Assembly (NCBI GenBank): GCA_943329165.2
Contig: CALQCV020000094.1
Coordinates: forward strand, 1-7,182
Length of the DNA: 7,182 bases
Direction: 5' to 3'
From: Candidatus Nitrotoga sp. CP45
GTDB lineage: Bacteria; Bacteroidota; Bacteroidia; Flavobacteriales; Flavobacteriaceae
Below the pieces are notes generated by a model that had not been told where the DNA came from, made no database searches, and was given only the letters and a program-made list of their open reading frames with translations. A program made the position numbers and the translations under genes. Each line of letters begins with the position of its first letter. Positions within the stretch are counted from its first letter, which is position 1. This document shows, one piece after another, positions 1 to 5,638 of the stretch.

Positions 1-121
1 AGATGTTAGACCATCAGATATGATAGAACAACAAATCGGAGATCGTTATCCAAGTGGTGTTTACAACGTGGTTGTAACGCAAGGTGAAGAAGTGAAAACT
101 CTTCGTGTGATTAAACGATAA
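1..121 (+). CDS. C-terminal end of a secreted protein with T9SS type A sorting domain (partial)
   Basis: Only the last 39 codons are present; the reading frame enters at base 2 and stops at TAA 119-121. The visible peptide has the typical end of a type IX secretion system type A C-terminal domain: a YPSGVYNVVV beta-hairpin, a short turn (QGEE), then KTLRVIKR ending in a basic residue. In Bacteroidota such tails direct Sec-exported proteins through the T9SS outer-membrane translocon, where the tail is normally cleaved and the protein is released or anchored. The body of the protein lies outside the window, so its function (adhesin, enzyme or other) cannot be told. A strong terminator begins 20 bp after the stop, so this is the last gene of its transcript. 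The tail assignment is confident; nothing can be said about the cargo. Confidence 0.85.
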   Translation, partial: DVRPSDMIEQQIGDRYPSGVYNVVVTQGEEVKTLRVIKR

Positions 122-140
122 GTAATCAAATTAATAAAGC

Positions 141-174
141 AAAAAGACCTTCGAGAAATCGAGGGTCTTTTTTT
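141..174 (+). terminator. Intrinsic terminator, probably bidirectional
   Basis: A 14-bp stem pairs 141-154 with 159-172 around a GAAA (GNRA) tetraloop, with one G-U wobble (150/163), and runs into seven T residues (168-174). It lies 20 bp past the stop of the T9SS-tail gene. The 5' arm starts with five A residues, so the opposite strand also reads as a hairpin plus T-run and can end the convergent S4-domain gene, whose stop is at 205. Confidence 0.9.
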
Positions 175-204
175 GTTGTCGGAAAGTTGAAAAAAATAGT
201 AGTA

Positions 205-588
205 TTATAATTCAGTTGTGTCTGTTCCCAATTCAAGGTCATCTAAATCTCTTCTGTCTTTTTTTGTTGGTCTTCCGGTTCCTGCTTTGCGATAATGCTC
301 TTTAGAAAGTTTTAGCAATTCCAGGTGTGCAAAAGTTTCAGGAGGTGTTTCATCTTTTCGATAGATATCAACCAACTTGGCTCCAACACGGTTTTGTGGA
401 ATGTCTAAAACAATTATTAAATAGGTAATTTGATCTTTTCTAAAGGTAATTTTGTCCATTGGAAAAACCTCTTTGGAAGGCTTTGCAACTTGACCATTGA
501 CGGTGATATGATTTTTCCGGCAAGCTTCTGTAACCATGTTTCTGGTTTTATAATAACGAACACACCATAAATATTTATCTACTCTCAT
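205..588 (-). CDS. hslR: Hsp15-family S4-domain RNA-binding protein
   Basis: A 127-residue protein of the Hsp15/HslR family, small RNA-binding proteins that in E. coli bind stalled 50S subunits carrying a nascent chain. The N-terminal S4 domain (about residues 1-60) has the family pattern VDKYLWCVRYYKTR followed by VNGQVAKPSKEV. The basic C-terminal tail carries GRPTKKDRRDLDDL, matching the conserved Lys/Arg-rich end of Hsp15. The length agrees with E. coli HslR (about 133). I chose the ATG at 588-586 because the S4 homology begins at once there; the frame stays open to an ATG at 633, but the 15 extra residues resemble nothing in the family. There is no clear Shine-Dalgarno sequence, only GGA in an A-rich leader. 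The gene is monocistronic, convergent with the T9SS-tail gene and divergent from the lipoprotein. Family assignment is firm; the exact ribosome-rescue role is inferred from E. coli. Confidence 0.88.
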   Translation of the reverse strand: MRVDKYLWCVRYYKTRNMVTEACRKNHITVNGQVAKPSKEVFPMDKITFRKDQITYLIIVLDIPQNRVGAKLVDIYRKDETPPETFAHLELLKLSKEHYRKAGTGRPTKKDRRDLDDLELGTDTTEL

Positions 589-619
589 TTTTTTTCCAAA
601 ATCAACGTTAAATTGTATA

Positions 620-627
620 CAAAAATA
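620..627 (-). promoter_or_regulatory. Candidate -7 element for the Hsp15-like gene
   Basis: Read on the minus strand the bases are TATTTTTG, a full match to the Bacteroidetes primary-sigma -7 consensus TAnnTTTG. Transcription would start near 613, about 25 bases before the ATG at 588. No good TTTG -33 box is found at the expected spacing, and A/T-rich DNA gives such matches by chance, so this is tentative. Confidence 0.4.
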
Positions 628-667
628 AATCAATATTGTATCTTGCAGGCTTAAAATTCAAATAATA

Positions 668-1753
668 ATGAATAATTTTTTTAAAATTATATTTCTTTTT
701 ACTTTAGGTTTAACTGTAGTCTCGTGCTCTAAAAACGATAGTAATAGTGCACAACCTCTTCGCGATTTTACAGAGCAATACACAAAAGATTTAGCTAATA
801 TCGAAACCTATATGCATACGCATTATATGGAAGTAGTTAATAATCCCGGAGCGACAAATGACCAAGATGTTACTTTTACTTTAATTCCAGAGGGAGGAAC
901 GCAAACCGCAATTTGGGATCAAACAACGTATCCAATACGAACAAGATATGTAACTGTTAAACAAAACGATGTTGATGTTACCTATAAAATTTATTATATT
1001 CAGTTAAGACAAGGTTCAGGTGCAAACAGCAAATCACCAACTAATGTCGATAGAGTATTAACTTCTTACAGAGGAGAATATATTTATAGCAATACTGTAA
1101 CTGAAGGAACTCCGCCGGTGTCAACCACAACAATAAAATCTACGGAGTTTGAAGAATCAATTGATCCACAAAATTATTTTAATTTGACAGGTGTTATTAG
1201 AGGGTGGAGCGAAATTTTCCCACAGTTCAAAACCGGTACTTATTCAGGAAATCCGGATGGTGTTTATCCACCAAATTTAGATGGTACAACATCGTATTAT
1301 AATTTTGGTGCAGGAATAATGTTTCTTCCATCAGGATTAGCTTATTATGGTACTTCGAGTGGAGGAATCCCATCATATTCACCACTTATTTTTAGTTTCA
1401 AATTATATGAAATTCAAAGAACCGATCTCGATGGTGATGGAATCTATTCATATCAAGAAGATCTGGCAACTGCAACTACCTCAAGTAATGGAACTGTAAC
1501 TGTAATTAATGGTGTTCCTGATGGATATGTTTATAATATGGCAGAAGGTATAATAAATCCGGATGACACAGATGGAGACGGAATTGCTGATTTCTTGGAT
1601 GTGGATGATGATGGAGATTTCTTTAGTACTAAAAGTGAAATAAAAAATCCTATAACCGGTCAATCTTATCCTTTTGCAGATATTCCTACTTGTGGTGGAT
1701 CAGGAAATGGAAAGAAAAAATATTTAGATCCAAGCTGTCATTATCAACCGTAA
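668..1753 (+). CDS. Lipoprotein: FKBP-type peptidyl-prolyl isomerase-like domain plus C-terminal Asp-rich calcium-loop repeats
   Basis: A 361-residue envelope lipoprotein. Residues 1-20 are a type II signal peptide ending in the lipobox VVSC, so Cys20 should be lipidated. Residues about 115-250 follow the FKBP fold: SYRGEY near 133-138, the core VIRGW (176-180) preceded by FNLTG, a KTG turn, GIMFLPSGLAYYG (216-228), and IPSYSPLIFSFKLYEI (234-249), which ends the domain. The equivalents of the FKBP pocket residues Val-Ile, Trp and Tyr are visible. The tail has EF-hand or thrombospondin-3-like loops: DLDGDG starting at 253 with a Glu at 264, DTDGDG at 300-305, and a DVDDDGD stretch at 311-317, then two cysteines (342, 357) that could pair. 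Inferred role: a periplasm- or surface-facing fold whose isomerase activity is unproven. The gene is monocistronic and lacks a Shine-Dalgarno sequence. The +2 Lys after Cys20 only weakly resembles a Bacteroidetes surface-export signal. The start is fixed by the signal peptide. Confidence 0.75.
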   Translation: MNNFFKIIFLFTLGLTVVSCSKNDSNSAQPLRDFTEQYTKDLANIETYMHTHYMEVVNNPGATNDQDVTFTLIPEGGTQTAIWDQTTYPIRTRYVTVKQNDVDVTYKIYYIQLRQGSGANSKSPTNVDRVLTSYRGEYIYSNTVTEGTPPVSTTTIKSTEFEESIDPQNYFNLTGVIRGWSEIFPQFKTGTYSGNPDGVYPPNLDGTTSYYNFGAGIMFLPSGLAYYGTSSGGIPSYSPLIFSFKLYEIQRTDLDGDGIYSYQEDLATATTSSNGTVTVINGVPDGYVYNMAEGIINPDDTDGDGIADFLDVDDDGDFFSTKSEIKNPITGQSYPFADIPTCGGSGNGKKKYLDPSCHYQP

Positions 1754-1787
1754 AAAAAATCCCGCTCAATTTAGAACGGGATTTTTT
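1754..1787. terminator. Bidirectional intrinsic terminator between convergent genes
   Basis: A perfect 11-bp inverted repeat, AAAAAATCCCG (1754-1764) and CGGGATTTTTT (1777-1787), separated by 12 bases. It starts directly after the lipoprotein stop and lies 18 bp beyond the end of the second transketolase gene. Both strands end the hairpin in a T-run (six on plus, eight on minus), so it can terminate both transcripts. Confidence 0.88.
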
Positions 1788-1805
1788 AGCTACATAAACA
1801 AAGAA

Positions 1806-2759
1806 TTATTTTCTCCTAATTACTCTTTCCACAGCTTCCACAATCGCTTGATTGTTTAACTTGTATTTTTCCATCAATTGTGACGGAGTTCCGCTTTCGC
1901 CAAAGCTATCATTTACAGCAACAAACTCTTGTGGTTTTGGGTTATTCAAAGCTAAAACTCGAGCTACGCTTTCGCCTAAACCACCCAATAAATTATGTTC
2001 TTCAGCGGTAACTACGCAACCTGTTTTTGCCACCGATTTCAAAATAGCAGCGTCATCCAAAGGCTTAATAGTGTGTATATTAATAACTTCTACCGAAATA
2101 CCTTTTGCTTCCAATGCTTCTGCAGCAATTAATGCTTCCCAAACCAAATGACCAGTAGCTATAATTGTTACATCAGTTCCTTCATTCAGCATAATCGCTT
2201 TTCCTATTACGAAAGGTTCATCGGCAGGCATGAAGTTCGGCACCACCGGACGTCCAAAACGTAAATATGCCGGACCATGATGATCCGCTAAAGCAAGTGT
2301 TGCCGCTTTGGTTTGATTATAATCACATGTATTGATTACCGTCATTCCGGGTAACATTTTCATTAATCCAATATCTTCCAAAATTTGGTGCGTGGCGCCA
2401 TCTTCTCCTAAAGTTAATCCCGCATGAGAAGCACAAATCTTCACATTCTTATCGGAGTAAGCTACTGACTGTCGGATTTGATCATAAACCCTTCCGGTTG
2501 AAAAGTTAGCAAAGGTTCCTGTAAAGGGAATTTTACCACCGATAGTTAAACCGGCTGCAATGCCAATCATGTTTGCTTCTGCAATTCCAATTTGGAAAAA
2601 ACGCTCCGGATGATTTTTCTTGAAATCATCAAACTTTAACGAACCAATTAAGTCGGCACAAAGTGCAACGACATTTTCATTTTTTTGCCCAAGCTCGGTC
2701 ATTCCTGCTCCGAATCCTGAACGAGTATCTTTACTTCCTGTGTTTTCGTATTTTTTCAT
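1806..2759 (-). CDS. Transketolase, C-terminal subunit (pyrimidine-binding and C-terminal domains)
   Basis: A 317-residue protein matching the second half of a full-length transketolase (EC 2.2.1.1), which moves two-carbon ketol units between sugar phosphates in the non-oxidative pentose phosphate pathway. The pyrimidine-binding domain covers about residues 8-170. It has GIAEANM (58-64), with Glu61 in the place of the thiamine-diphosphate-activating glutamate, PFTGTF (78-83), and LGEDGATHQ (117-125), with His124 in the place of a substrate-binding histidine. YLRFGRP (165-171) supplies phosphate-contact arginines. The C-terminal domain (about 185-310) has IKPLD (231-235) and [11 protein letters not shown] (253-263). 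It is the downstream gene, 31 bp after the N-terminal half and in a different frame, with no promoter or terminator between them, so the two are co-transcribed. The pair should assemble as one enzyme. A 1-deoxyxylulose-5-phosphate synthase fragment is less likely given the partner. Confidence 0.9.
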   Translation of the reverse strand: MKKYENTGSKDTRSGFGAGMTELGQKNENVVALCADLIGSLKFDDFKKNHPERFFQIGIAEANMIGIAAGLTIGGKIPFTGTFANFSTGRVYDQIRQSVAYSDKNVKICASHAGLTLGEDGATHQILEDIGLMKMLPGMTVINTCDYNQTKAATLALADHHGPAYLRFGRPVVPNFMPADEPFVIGKAIMLNEGTDVTIIATGHLVWEALIAAEALEAKGISVEVINIHTIKPLDDAAILKSVAKTGCVVTAEEHNLLGGLGESVARVLALNNPKPQEFVAVNDSFGESGTPSQLMEKYKLNNQAIVEAVERVIRRK

Positions 2760-2790
2760 TTTATGCTGAATTTATTTCAGTATCTTTTTA

Positions 2791-3636
2791 TTAGTAGTCT
2801 CCTAAAGTTTCTGCGTTCTGAGCTAATCCGATTGCTAATTGTTCGTCATTTGGTGCTTTTCCATGCCATGCGTGGGTGTACATCATAAAATCAACGCCAT
2901 GTCCCATAACGGTATGTAACAAAACACAAACGGGTTTCCCTTTTCCGGTTCTGTTTTTTGCTTCGGTCATTCCTTTGATAACAGCTTCAATGTTGTTTCC
3001 TTCTTTGATTTCCAATACATCCCAGTCAAAAGCTTCAAACTTGGCTTTCAGGCTGCCCATGTATAAGACTTCATCTGTTGAACCGTCAATTTGTTGACCG
3101 TTTAAATCGACTGTTGCAATTAAGTTGTCGACTTTTTTAGCAGACGCATACATAATTGCTTCCCAATTTTGGCCTTCTTGTAATTCTCCATCACCATGAA
3201 GTGAATAGATTAAATGATTGTCGCCATTTAGTTTTTTAGCTTGTGCTGCCCCAATAGCAACCGACATTCCTTGTCCCAACGAACCCGAAGCAATTCGCAC
3301 GCCAGGCAATCCTTCGTGTGTTGTTGGATGACCTTGCAAACGTGAATTAAGTTTTCTGAAAGTGGCCAATTCGGCAACAGGGAAATAACCGCTGCGCGCC
3401 AAAACACTATAGAATAAAGGCGAAATGTGACCATTTGACAAGAAAAATAAATCTTCACCAATGCCATCCATGTTGAAGCCTGATTTTCTGTCCATCAATT
3501 GCTGGTAAAGGGCAGTAATAAATTCTGTACAACCAAGTGAACCACCGGGATGACCTGAATTTACGGCGTGTACCATGCGAAGAATGTCTCTTCTAACTTG
3601 TGTTGAAAAATCTTGAAGTTGTTGTGTGTTAGACAT
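2791..3636 (-). CDS. Transketolase, N-terminal subunit (diphosphate-binding domain)
   Basis: A 281-residue protein equal to the first domain of a standard transketolase of about 660 residues. Visible thiamine-diphosphate and substrate residues are SGHPGG (27-32, His29), SNGH (67-70, His70), QGHP (101-104, His103), GSLGQG (118-123), the cofactor and metal motif GDG (148-150) with EGQNWEA, Asn179 in DLNGQQIDG, and His258 in AWHGK. These match the E. coli TktA histidines and metal ligands in order and spacing. The protein ends with a true stop after LGDY, and the partner gene starts afresh with its own ATG. The split is therefore genuine, as known for transketolases of several Bacteroidota and Archaea, and not a frameshift. 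It is the first gene of its transcript, with a well-placed promoter about 20 bases upstream. The start is supported because homology begins within the first 20 residues. Confidence 0.92.
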   Translation of the reverse strand: MSNTQQLQDFSTQVRRDILRMVHAVNSGHPGGSLGCTEFITALYQQLMDRKSGFNMDGIGEDLFFLSNGHISPLFYSVLARSGYFPVAELATFRKLNSRLQGHPTTHEGLPGVRIASGSLGQGMSVAIGAAQAKKLNGDNHLIYSLHGDGELQEGQNWEAIMYASAKKVDNLIATVDLNGQQIDGSTDEVLYMGSLKAKFEAFDWDVLEIKEGNNIEAVIKGMTEAKNRTGKGKPVCVLLHTVMGHGVDFMMYTHAWHGKAPNDEQLAIGLAQNAETLGDY

Positions 3637-3663
3637 TTTTTGTAGTTAAAAATTAGATGTGGT

Positions 3664-3695
3664 CAAAAGTAATTCTAATTTTCACGAACGGCAAA
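3664..3695 (-). promoter_or_regulatory. Promoter of the transketolase gene pair
   Basis: On the minus strand TTTG (3695-3692) is followed after 20 bases by TACTTTTG (3671-3664), matching the Bacteroidetes primary promoter (TTTG, 19-21 bases, TAnnTTTG) in both boxes and spacing. Transcription would begin near 3657, giving a leader of about 20 bases before the ATG at 3636. This is the best-formed promoter in the window. Confidence 0.65.
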
Positions 3696-3781
3696 AGTTT
3701 TATAAATTAGTTATTAAGTGGTTATCAATAAAATAATATTCCTACTGTAATTATATAATAAAAGAACAATATCTTATAATT

Positions 3782-3789
3782 TATCTTGG
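3782..3789 (+). promoter_or_regulatory. Possible -7 element for the response regulator
   Basis: TATCTTGG resembles the TATCTTTG form of the Bacteroidetes -7 box but lacks one T, and no -33 box is evident upstream. It would start a transcript near 3796, about 30 bases before the ATG at 3827. The rest of 3696-3781 is very A/T-rich with no other recognisable signal. Confidence 0.25.
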
Positions 3790-3826
3790 TAAAAGACTAG
3801 TAACTTGTTGTTGTAAAATCTAACAT

Positions 3827-4222
3827 ATGAAAAAGGCAAAAACTATTTATTATTTAGATGATGATTTTGATGATTTAGGCTTCTTTAAAGAAATTACAGA
3901 GGAATTAGGTTATGTTGTTAAAGTGTTTTCAGACGGTCGAAAAATGCTATTAGTTTTAGAAATTCAAGACGAAAGACCTGATGTAATTTTCTTGGATATT
4001 CACATGCCTGTGCTTAATGGTGAAGAAATTTTGGAAATCATAAAAAAATCGGATGAGTTGAAAGACATACCCGTAGTAATGGTATCTGGAGCTTATCCAA
4101 AAAAATTGCTTCAATATTGCTCCGATATGGGAGTGTACTGTTTGGTAAAAAGACACAATTTCCAAGAATTGAAACAGAATATTGCTGAAATGTTAGAACA
4201 ATTAAAATTAATTAAAGCATAA
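3827..4222 (+). CDS. Stand-alone receiver-domain response regulator (CheY-like)
   Basis: A 131-residue protein consisting of one receiver domain with no output domain. It has the acidic cluster YLDDDFDD (9-16), the phospho-acceptor Asp57 in FLDIHMP, Ser87 in VVMVSGAY (the Thr/Ser of the switch), and the conserved Lys108. It should be phosphorylated at Asp57 by a histidine kinase and act through protein contacts, but no kinase or partner is encoded nearby. Two positions are atypical: Lys108 is followed by Arg instead of the usual Pro, and the position three residues before the Lys, usually Tyr or Phe, is Cys105 (Tyr104 is adjacent). The gene is monocistronic, divergent from transketolase. No strong terminator follows, only a palindrome at 4230-4243. 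The start is the only ATG placing beta-strand 1 correctly. The pathway it serves cannot be told. Confidence 0.88.
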   Translation: MKKAKTIYYLDDDFDDLGFFKEITEELGYVVKVFSDGRKMLLVLEIQDERPDVIFLDIHMPVLNGEEILEIIKKSDELKDIPVVMVSGAYPKKLLQYCSDMGVYCLVKRHNFQELKQNIAEMLEQLKLIKA

Positions 4223-4229
4223 TTTTCCA

Positions 4230-4263
4230 GCATAAATTTATGCATATTCCTGAAACTTTTCAG
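4230..4263. repeat. 14-bp perfect palindrome followed by a small inverted repeat
   Basis: GCATAAATTTATGC (4230-4243) is a perfect palindrome 7 bp after the response-regulator stop. CTGAAA (4250-4255) and TTTCAG (4258-4263) form a second, tight inverted repeat. Neither is followed by a T-run, so they make at best weak terminators. They could help stabilise the 3' end of the regulator mRNA or bind a dimeric protein; both ideas are inference. Confidence 0.5.
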
Positions 4264-4283
4264 CGAAATCTTTATGTTAAATA

Positions 4284-4318
4284 AAATCCTAAATCCTGAT
4301 TCCTAAATCCTAATTCTT
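4284..4318 (+). repeat. Heptamer tandem repeat (AAATCCT type, five units)
   Basis: Five head-to-tail 7-mers: AAATCCT, AAATCCT, GATTCCT, AAATCCT and AATTCTT. Three are identical; the others differ at two positions (GATTCCT) and at three positions by direct comparison (AATTCTT, the most decayed). The array ends one base before the TATCTTTG element of the tgt promoter and fills the place where a -33 box would be. Confidence 0.7.
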
Positions 4319-4319
4319 T

Positions 4320-4327
4320 TATCTTTG
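4320..4327 (+). promoter_or_regulatory. Promoter -7 element for the tgt operon
   Basis: TATCTTTG is an exact match to the Bacteroidetes TAnnTTTG box in its commonest form. A start near 4334 would give a leader of about 100 bases before the tgt ATG at 4436. No TTG/TTTG is found 19-21 bases upstream; that stretch lies in the heptamer repeats. The leader holds an 18-codon open frame (4354-4410) and no recognisable preQ1 riboswitch. Confidence 0.5.
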
Positions 4328-4435
4328 CCGACTGATTAAAAGAAGAACATGAAATGAGCCATTGTAAGCTTTCTCGTTATTTTGAGATTACCTTGGCGAA
4401 TTACACTTGACTTTTTACAGCAATTAAGACGACAA

Positions 4436-5566
4436 ATGAAATTTGATTTATTACAAAAAGACCCTAATTCAAAAGCACGGGCGGGAAGTATCACTACAGA
4501 CCACGGTGTAATTGAAACTCCAATATTTATGCCCGTTGGTACCGTTGCCTCTGTAAAAGGAGTACATCAGCGTGAATTAAAAGAAGAAATCAATCCTGAT
4601 ATTATTCTCGGAAATACCTATCATTTGTACTTGCGTCCGCAAACAGCTATTTTGGAGGCGGCAGGTGGTTTACATAAATTTATGAATTGGGATAGAAATA
4701 TCCTGACTGATTCCGGTGGATATCAAGTGTATTCGCTTTCTGCTAACAGAAAAATTAAAGAAGAAGGCGTAAAATTCAAATCGCATATCGACGGTTCTTA
4801 CCACGTTTTTACTCCGGAGAATGTAATGGAAATACAGCGAACAATAGGCGCTGATATTATCATGGCGTTCGACGAATGTACACCTTATCCATGTGATTAC
4901 CGCTATGCACAAAAATCAATGAAGATGACGCATCGTTGGTTGGATAGATGTATCAGTCATTTAGAAAAATTACCCACAAAATATGGTTTTGACCAAACTT
5001 TCTTCCCCATCGTGCAAGGAAGTACTTATAAAGATTTACGTCAGCAATCGGCTGAGTATATTGCTAATTCAGGGCAACAAGGAAATGCTATTGGTGGACT
5101 TTCAGTTGGTGAACCAGCAGAAGAAATGTACGCCATGACCGAAGTTGTTTGCGATATTCTTCCCGAAGACAAGCCACGCTATTTGATGGGCGTTGGAACA
5201 CCAATAAACATTTTGGAAAACATCGCTTTAGGAATCGATATGTTCGATTGTGTGATGCCAACACGAAATGCAAGAAACGGAATGTTATTTACAGCAAACG
5301 GTACTATCAACATCAAAAATAAAAAATGGGAAGACGATTTTTCACCGCTTGATGAAATGGGATATACCTTTGTGGATTCGGAATACACCAAAGCCTATTT
5401 GCGCCATCTTTTTGCTGCCAATGAATATTTGGGTAAACAAATTGCTACAATTCACAATTTAGGCTTCTATATGTGGTTGGTTCGTGAAGCAAGAAAACAT
5501 ATCTTAGCGGGAGATTTCAGAACTTGGAAAGACATGATGGTAAAAAATATGAGCCAAAGATTATAG
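4436..5566 (+). CDS. tgt: tRNA-guanine transglycosylase (queuosine biosynthesis), lacking the zinc cysteines
   Basis: A 376-residue Tgt (EC 2.4.2.29), which exchanges the wobble guanine (G34) of GUN-anticodon tRNAs for preQ1 in queuosine synthesis. Visible residues are the general acid/base Asp92 in TDSGGYQ, the substrate-binding Asp146 and Cys148 in FDECTP, Gln194 in VQGS, GGLSVGE (220-226), and the nucleophile Asp271 in MFDCVMPTRNARNG. Cys148 with Val224 is the bacterial, preQ1-type pocket. In the C-terminal zinc region, after PLD (304-306), the usual CxCxxC positions are Gly309, Thr311 and Asp314; only His340 of the ligand set (TIHN) remains. Otherwise the region aligns without gaps and length is normal, so the gene looks intact. 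I chose ATG 4436; the frame extends to a TTG at 4382, but those 18 residues lie before the conserved KFDL start. It is the first gene of an apparent operon with the permease. Confidence 0.95.
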   Translation: MKFDLLQKDPNSKARAGSITTDHGVIETPIFMPVGTVASVKGVHQRELKEEINPDIILGNTYHLYLRPQTAILEAAGGLHKFMNWDRNILTDSGGYQVYSLSANRKIKEEGVKFKSHIDGSYHVFTPENVMEIQRTIGADIIMAFDECTPYPCDYRYAQKSMKMTHRWLDRCISHLEKLPTKYGFDQTFFPIVQGSTYKDLRQQSAEYIANSGQQGNAIGGLSVGEPAEEMYAMTEVVCDILPEDKPRYLMGVGTPINILENIALGIDMFDCVMPTRNARNGMLFTANGTINIKNKKWEDDFSPLDEMGYTFVDSEYTKAYLRHLFAANEYLGKQIATIHNLGFYMWLVREARKHILAGDFRTWKDMMVKNMSQRL

Positions 5567-5585
5567 TTGATTTGGTAATATGTGG

Positions 5586-5634
5586 ATTCGGTTATTTGAG
5601 CCGAATAACCAAATAACCGAATAACCAAATAAAC
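5586..5634 (+). repeat. 8-bp tandem repeat with a 13-bp inverted repeat, just upstream of the permease gene
   Basis: Four 8-mers run head to tail: GAATAACC (5603-5610), AAATAACC (5611-5618), GAATAACC (5619-5626), AAATAAAC (5627-5634), an A/G alternation in the first base. Upstream, ATTCGGTTATTTG (5586-5598) is perfectly complementary to 5610-5622, leaving an 11-base loop; shorter pairings with other units are possible. There is no T-run, so it is not a standard terminator. It fills most of the 72-bp gap between tgt and the permease and ends 4 bp before the permease ATG. Confidence 0.8.
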
Positions 5635-5638
5635 AACA

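Noticed and set aside
589..633. Longer Hsp15-like protein starting at ATG 633
   Set aside because: The 15 extra residues lie outside the S4 homology and would place the start upstream of the candidate promoter element at 620-627.
639..646. TATCTTGC as promoter of the lipoprotein gene
   Set aside because: It misses the TAnnTTTG pattern by one T, and the nearest TTG lies 23 bases upstream, so I did not list it as a feature.
1481..1663. Small minus-strand frame inside the lipoprotein's Asp-rich region
   Set aside because: Its Ile/Ser-rich product is the reverse complement of GAT/GGA repeats and not a gene.
2760..2790. Transketolase pair as one gene broken by a frameshift
   Set aside because: Each half has a proper start, a proper end and full domains, and the 31-bp gap is non-coding; this is the known split form.
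2876..3467. Open frames antisense to the transketolase genes (for example 2876-3097 plus, 3228-3467 minus)
   Set aside because: They overlap a well-supported gene in other frames and show no recognisable protein features.
4382..4435. Longer tgt starting at TTG 4382
   Set aside because: The added 18 residues precede the conserved N-terminus; ATG 4436 gives the normal family length.
4328..4435. preQ1 riboswitch in the tgt leader
   Set aside because: I could not find the C-rich core and compact pseudoknot pattern of preQ1 aptamers; the leader is A/T-rich without such pairing.
5603..5634. CRISPR array
   Set aside because: The units are 8 bp, contiguous and without spacers; this is a simple tandem repeat.
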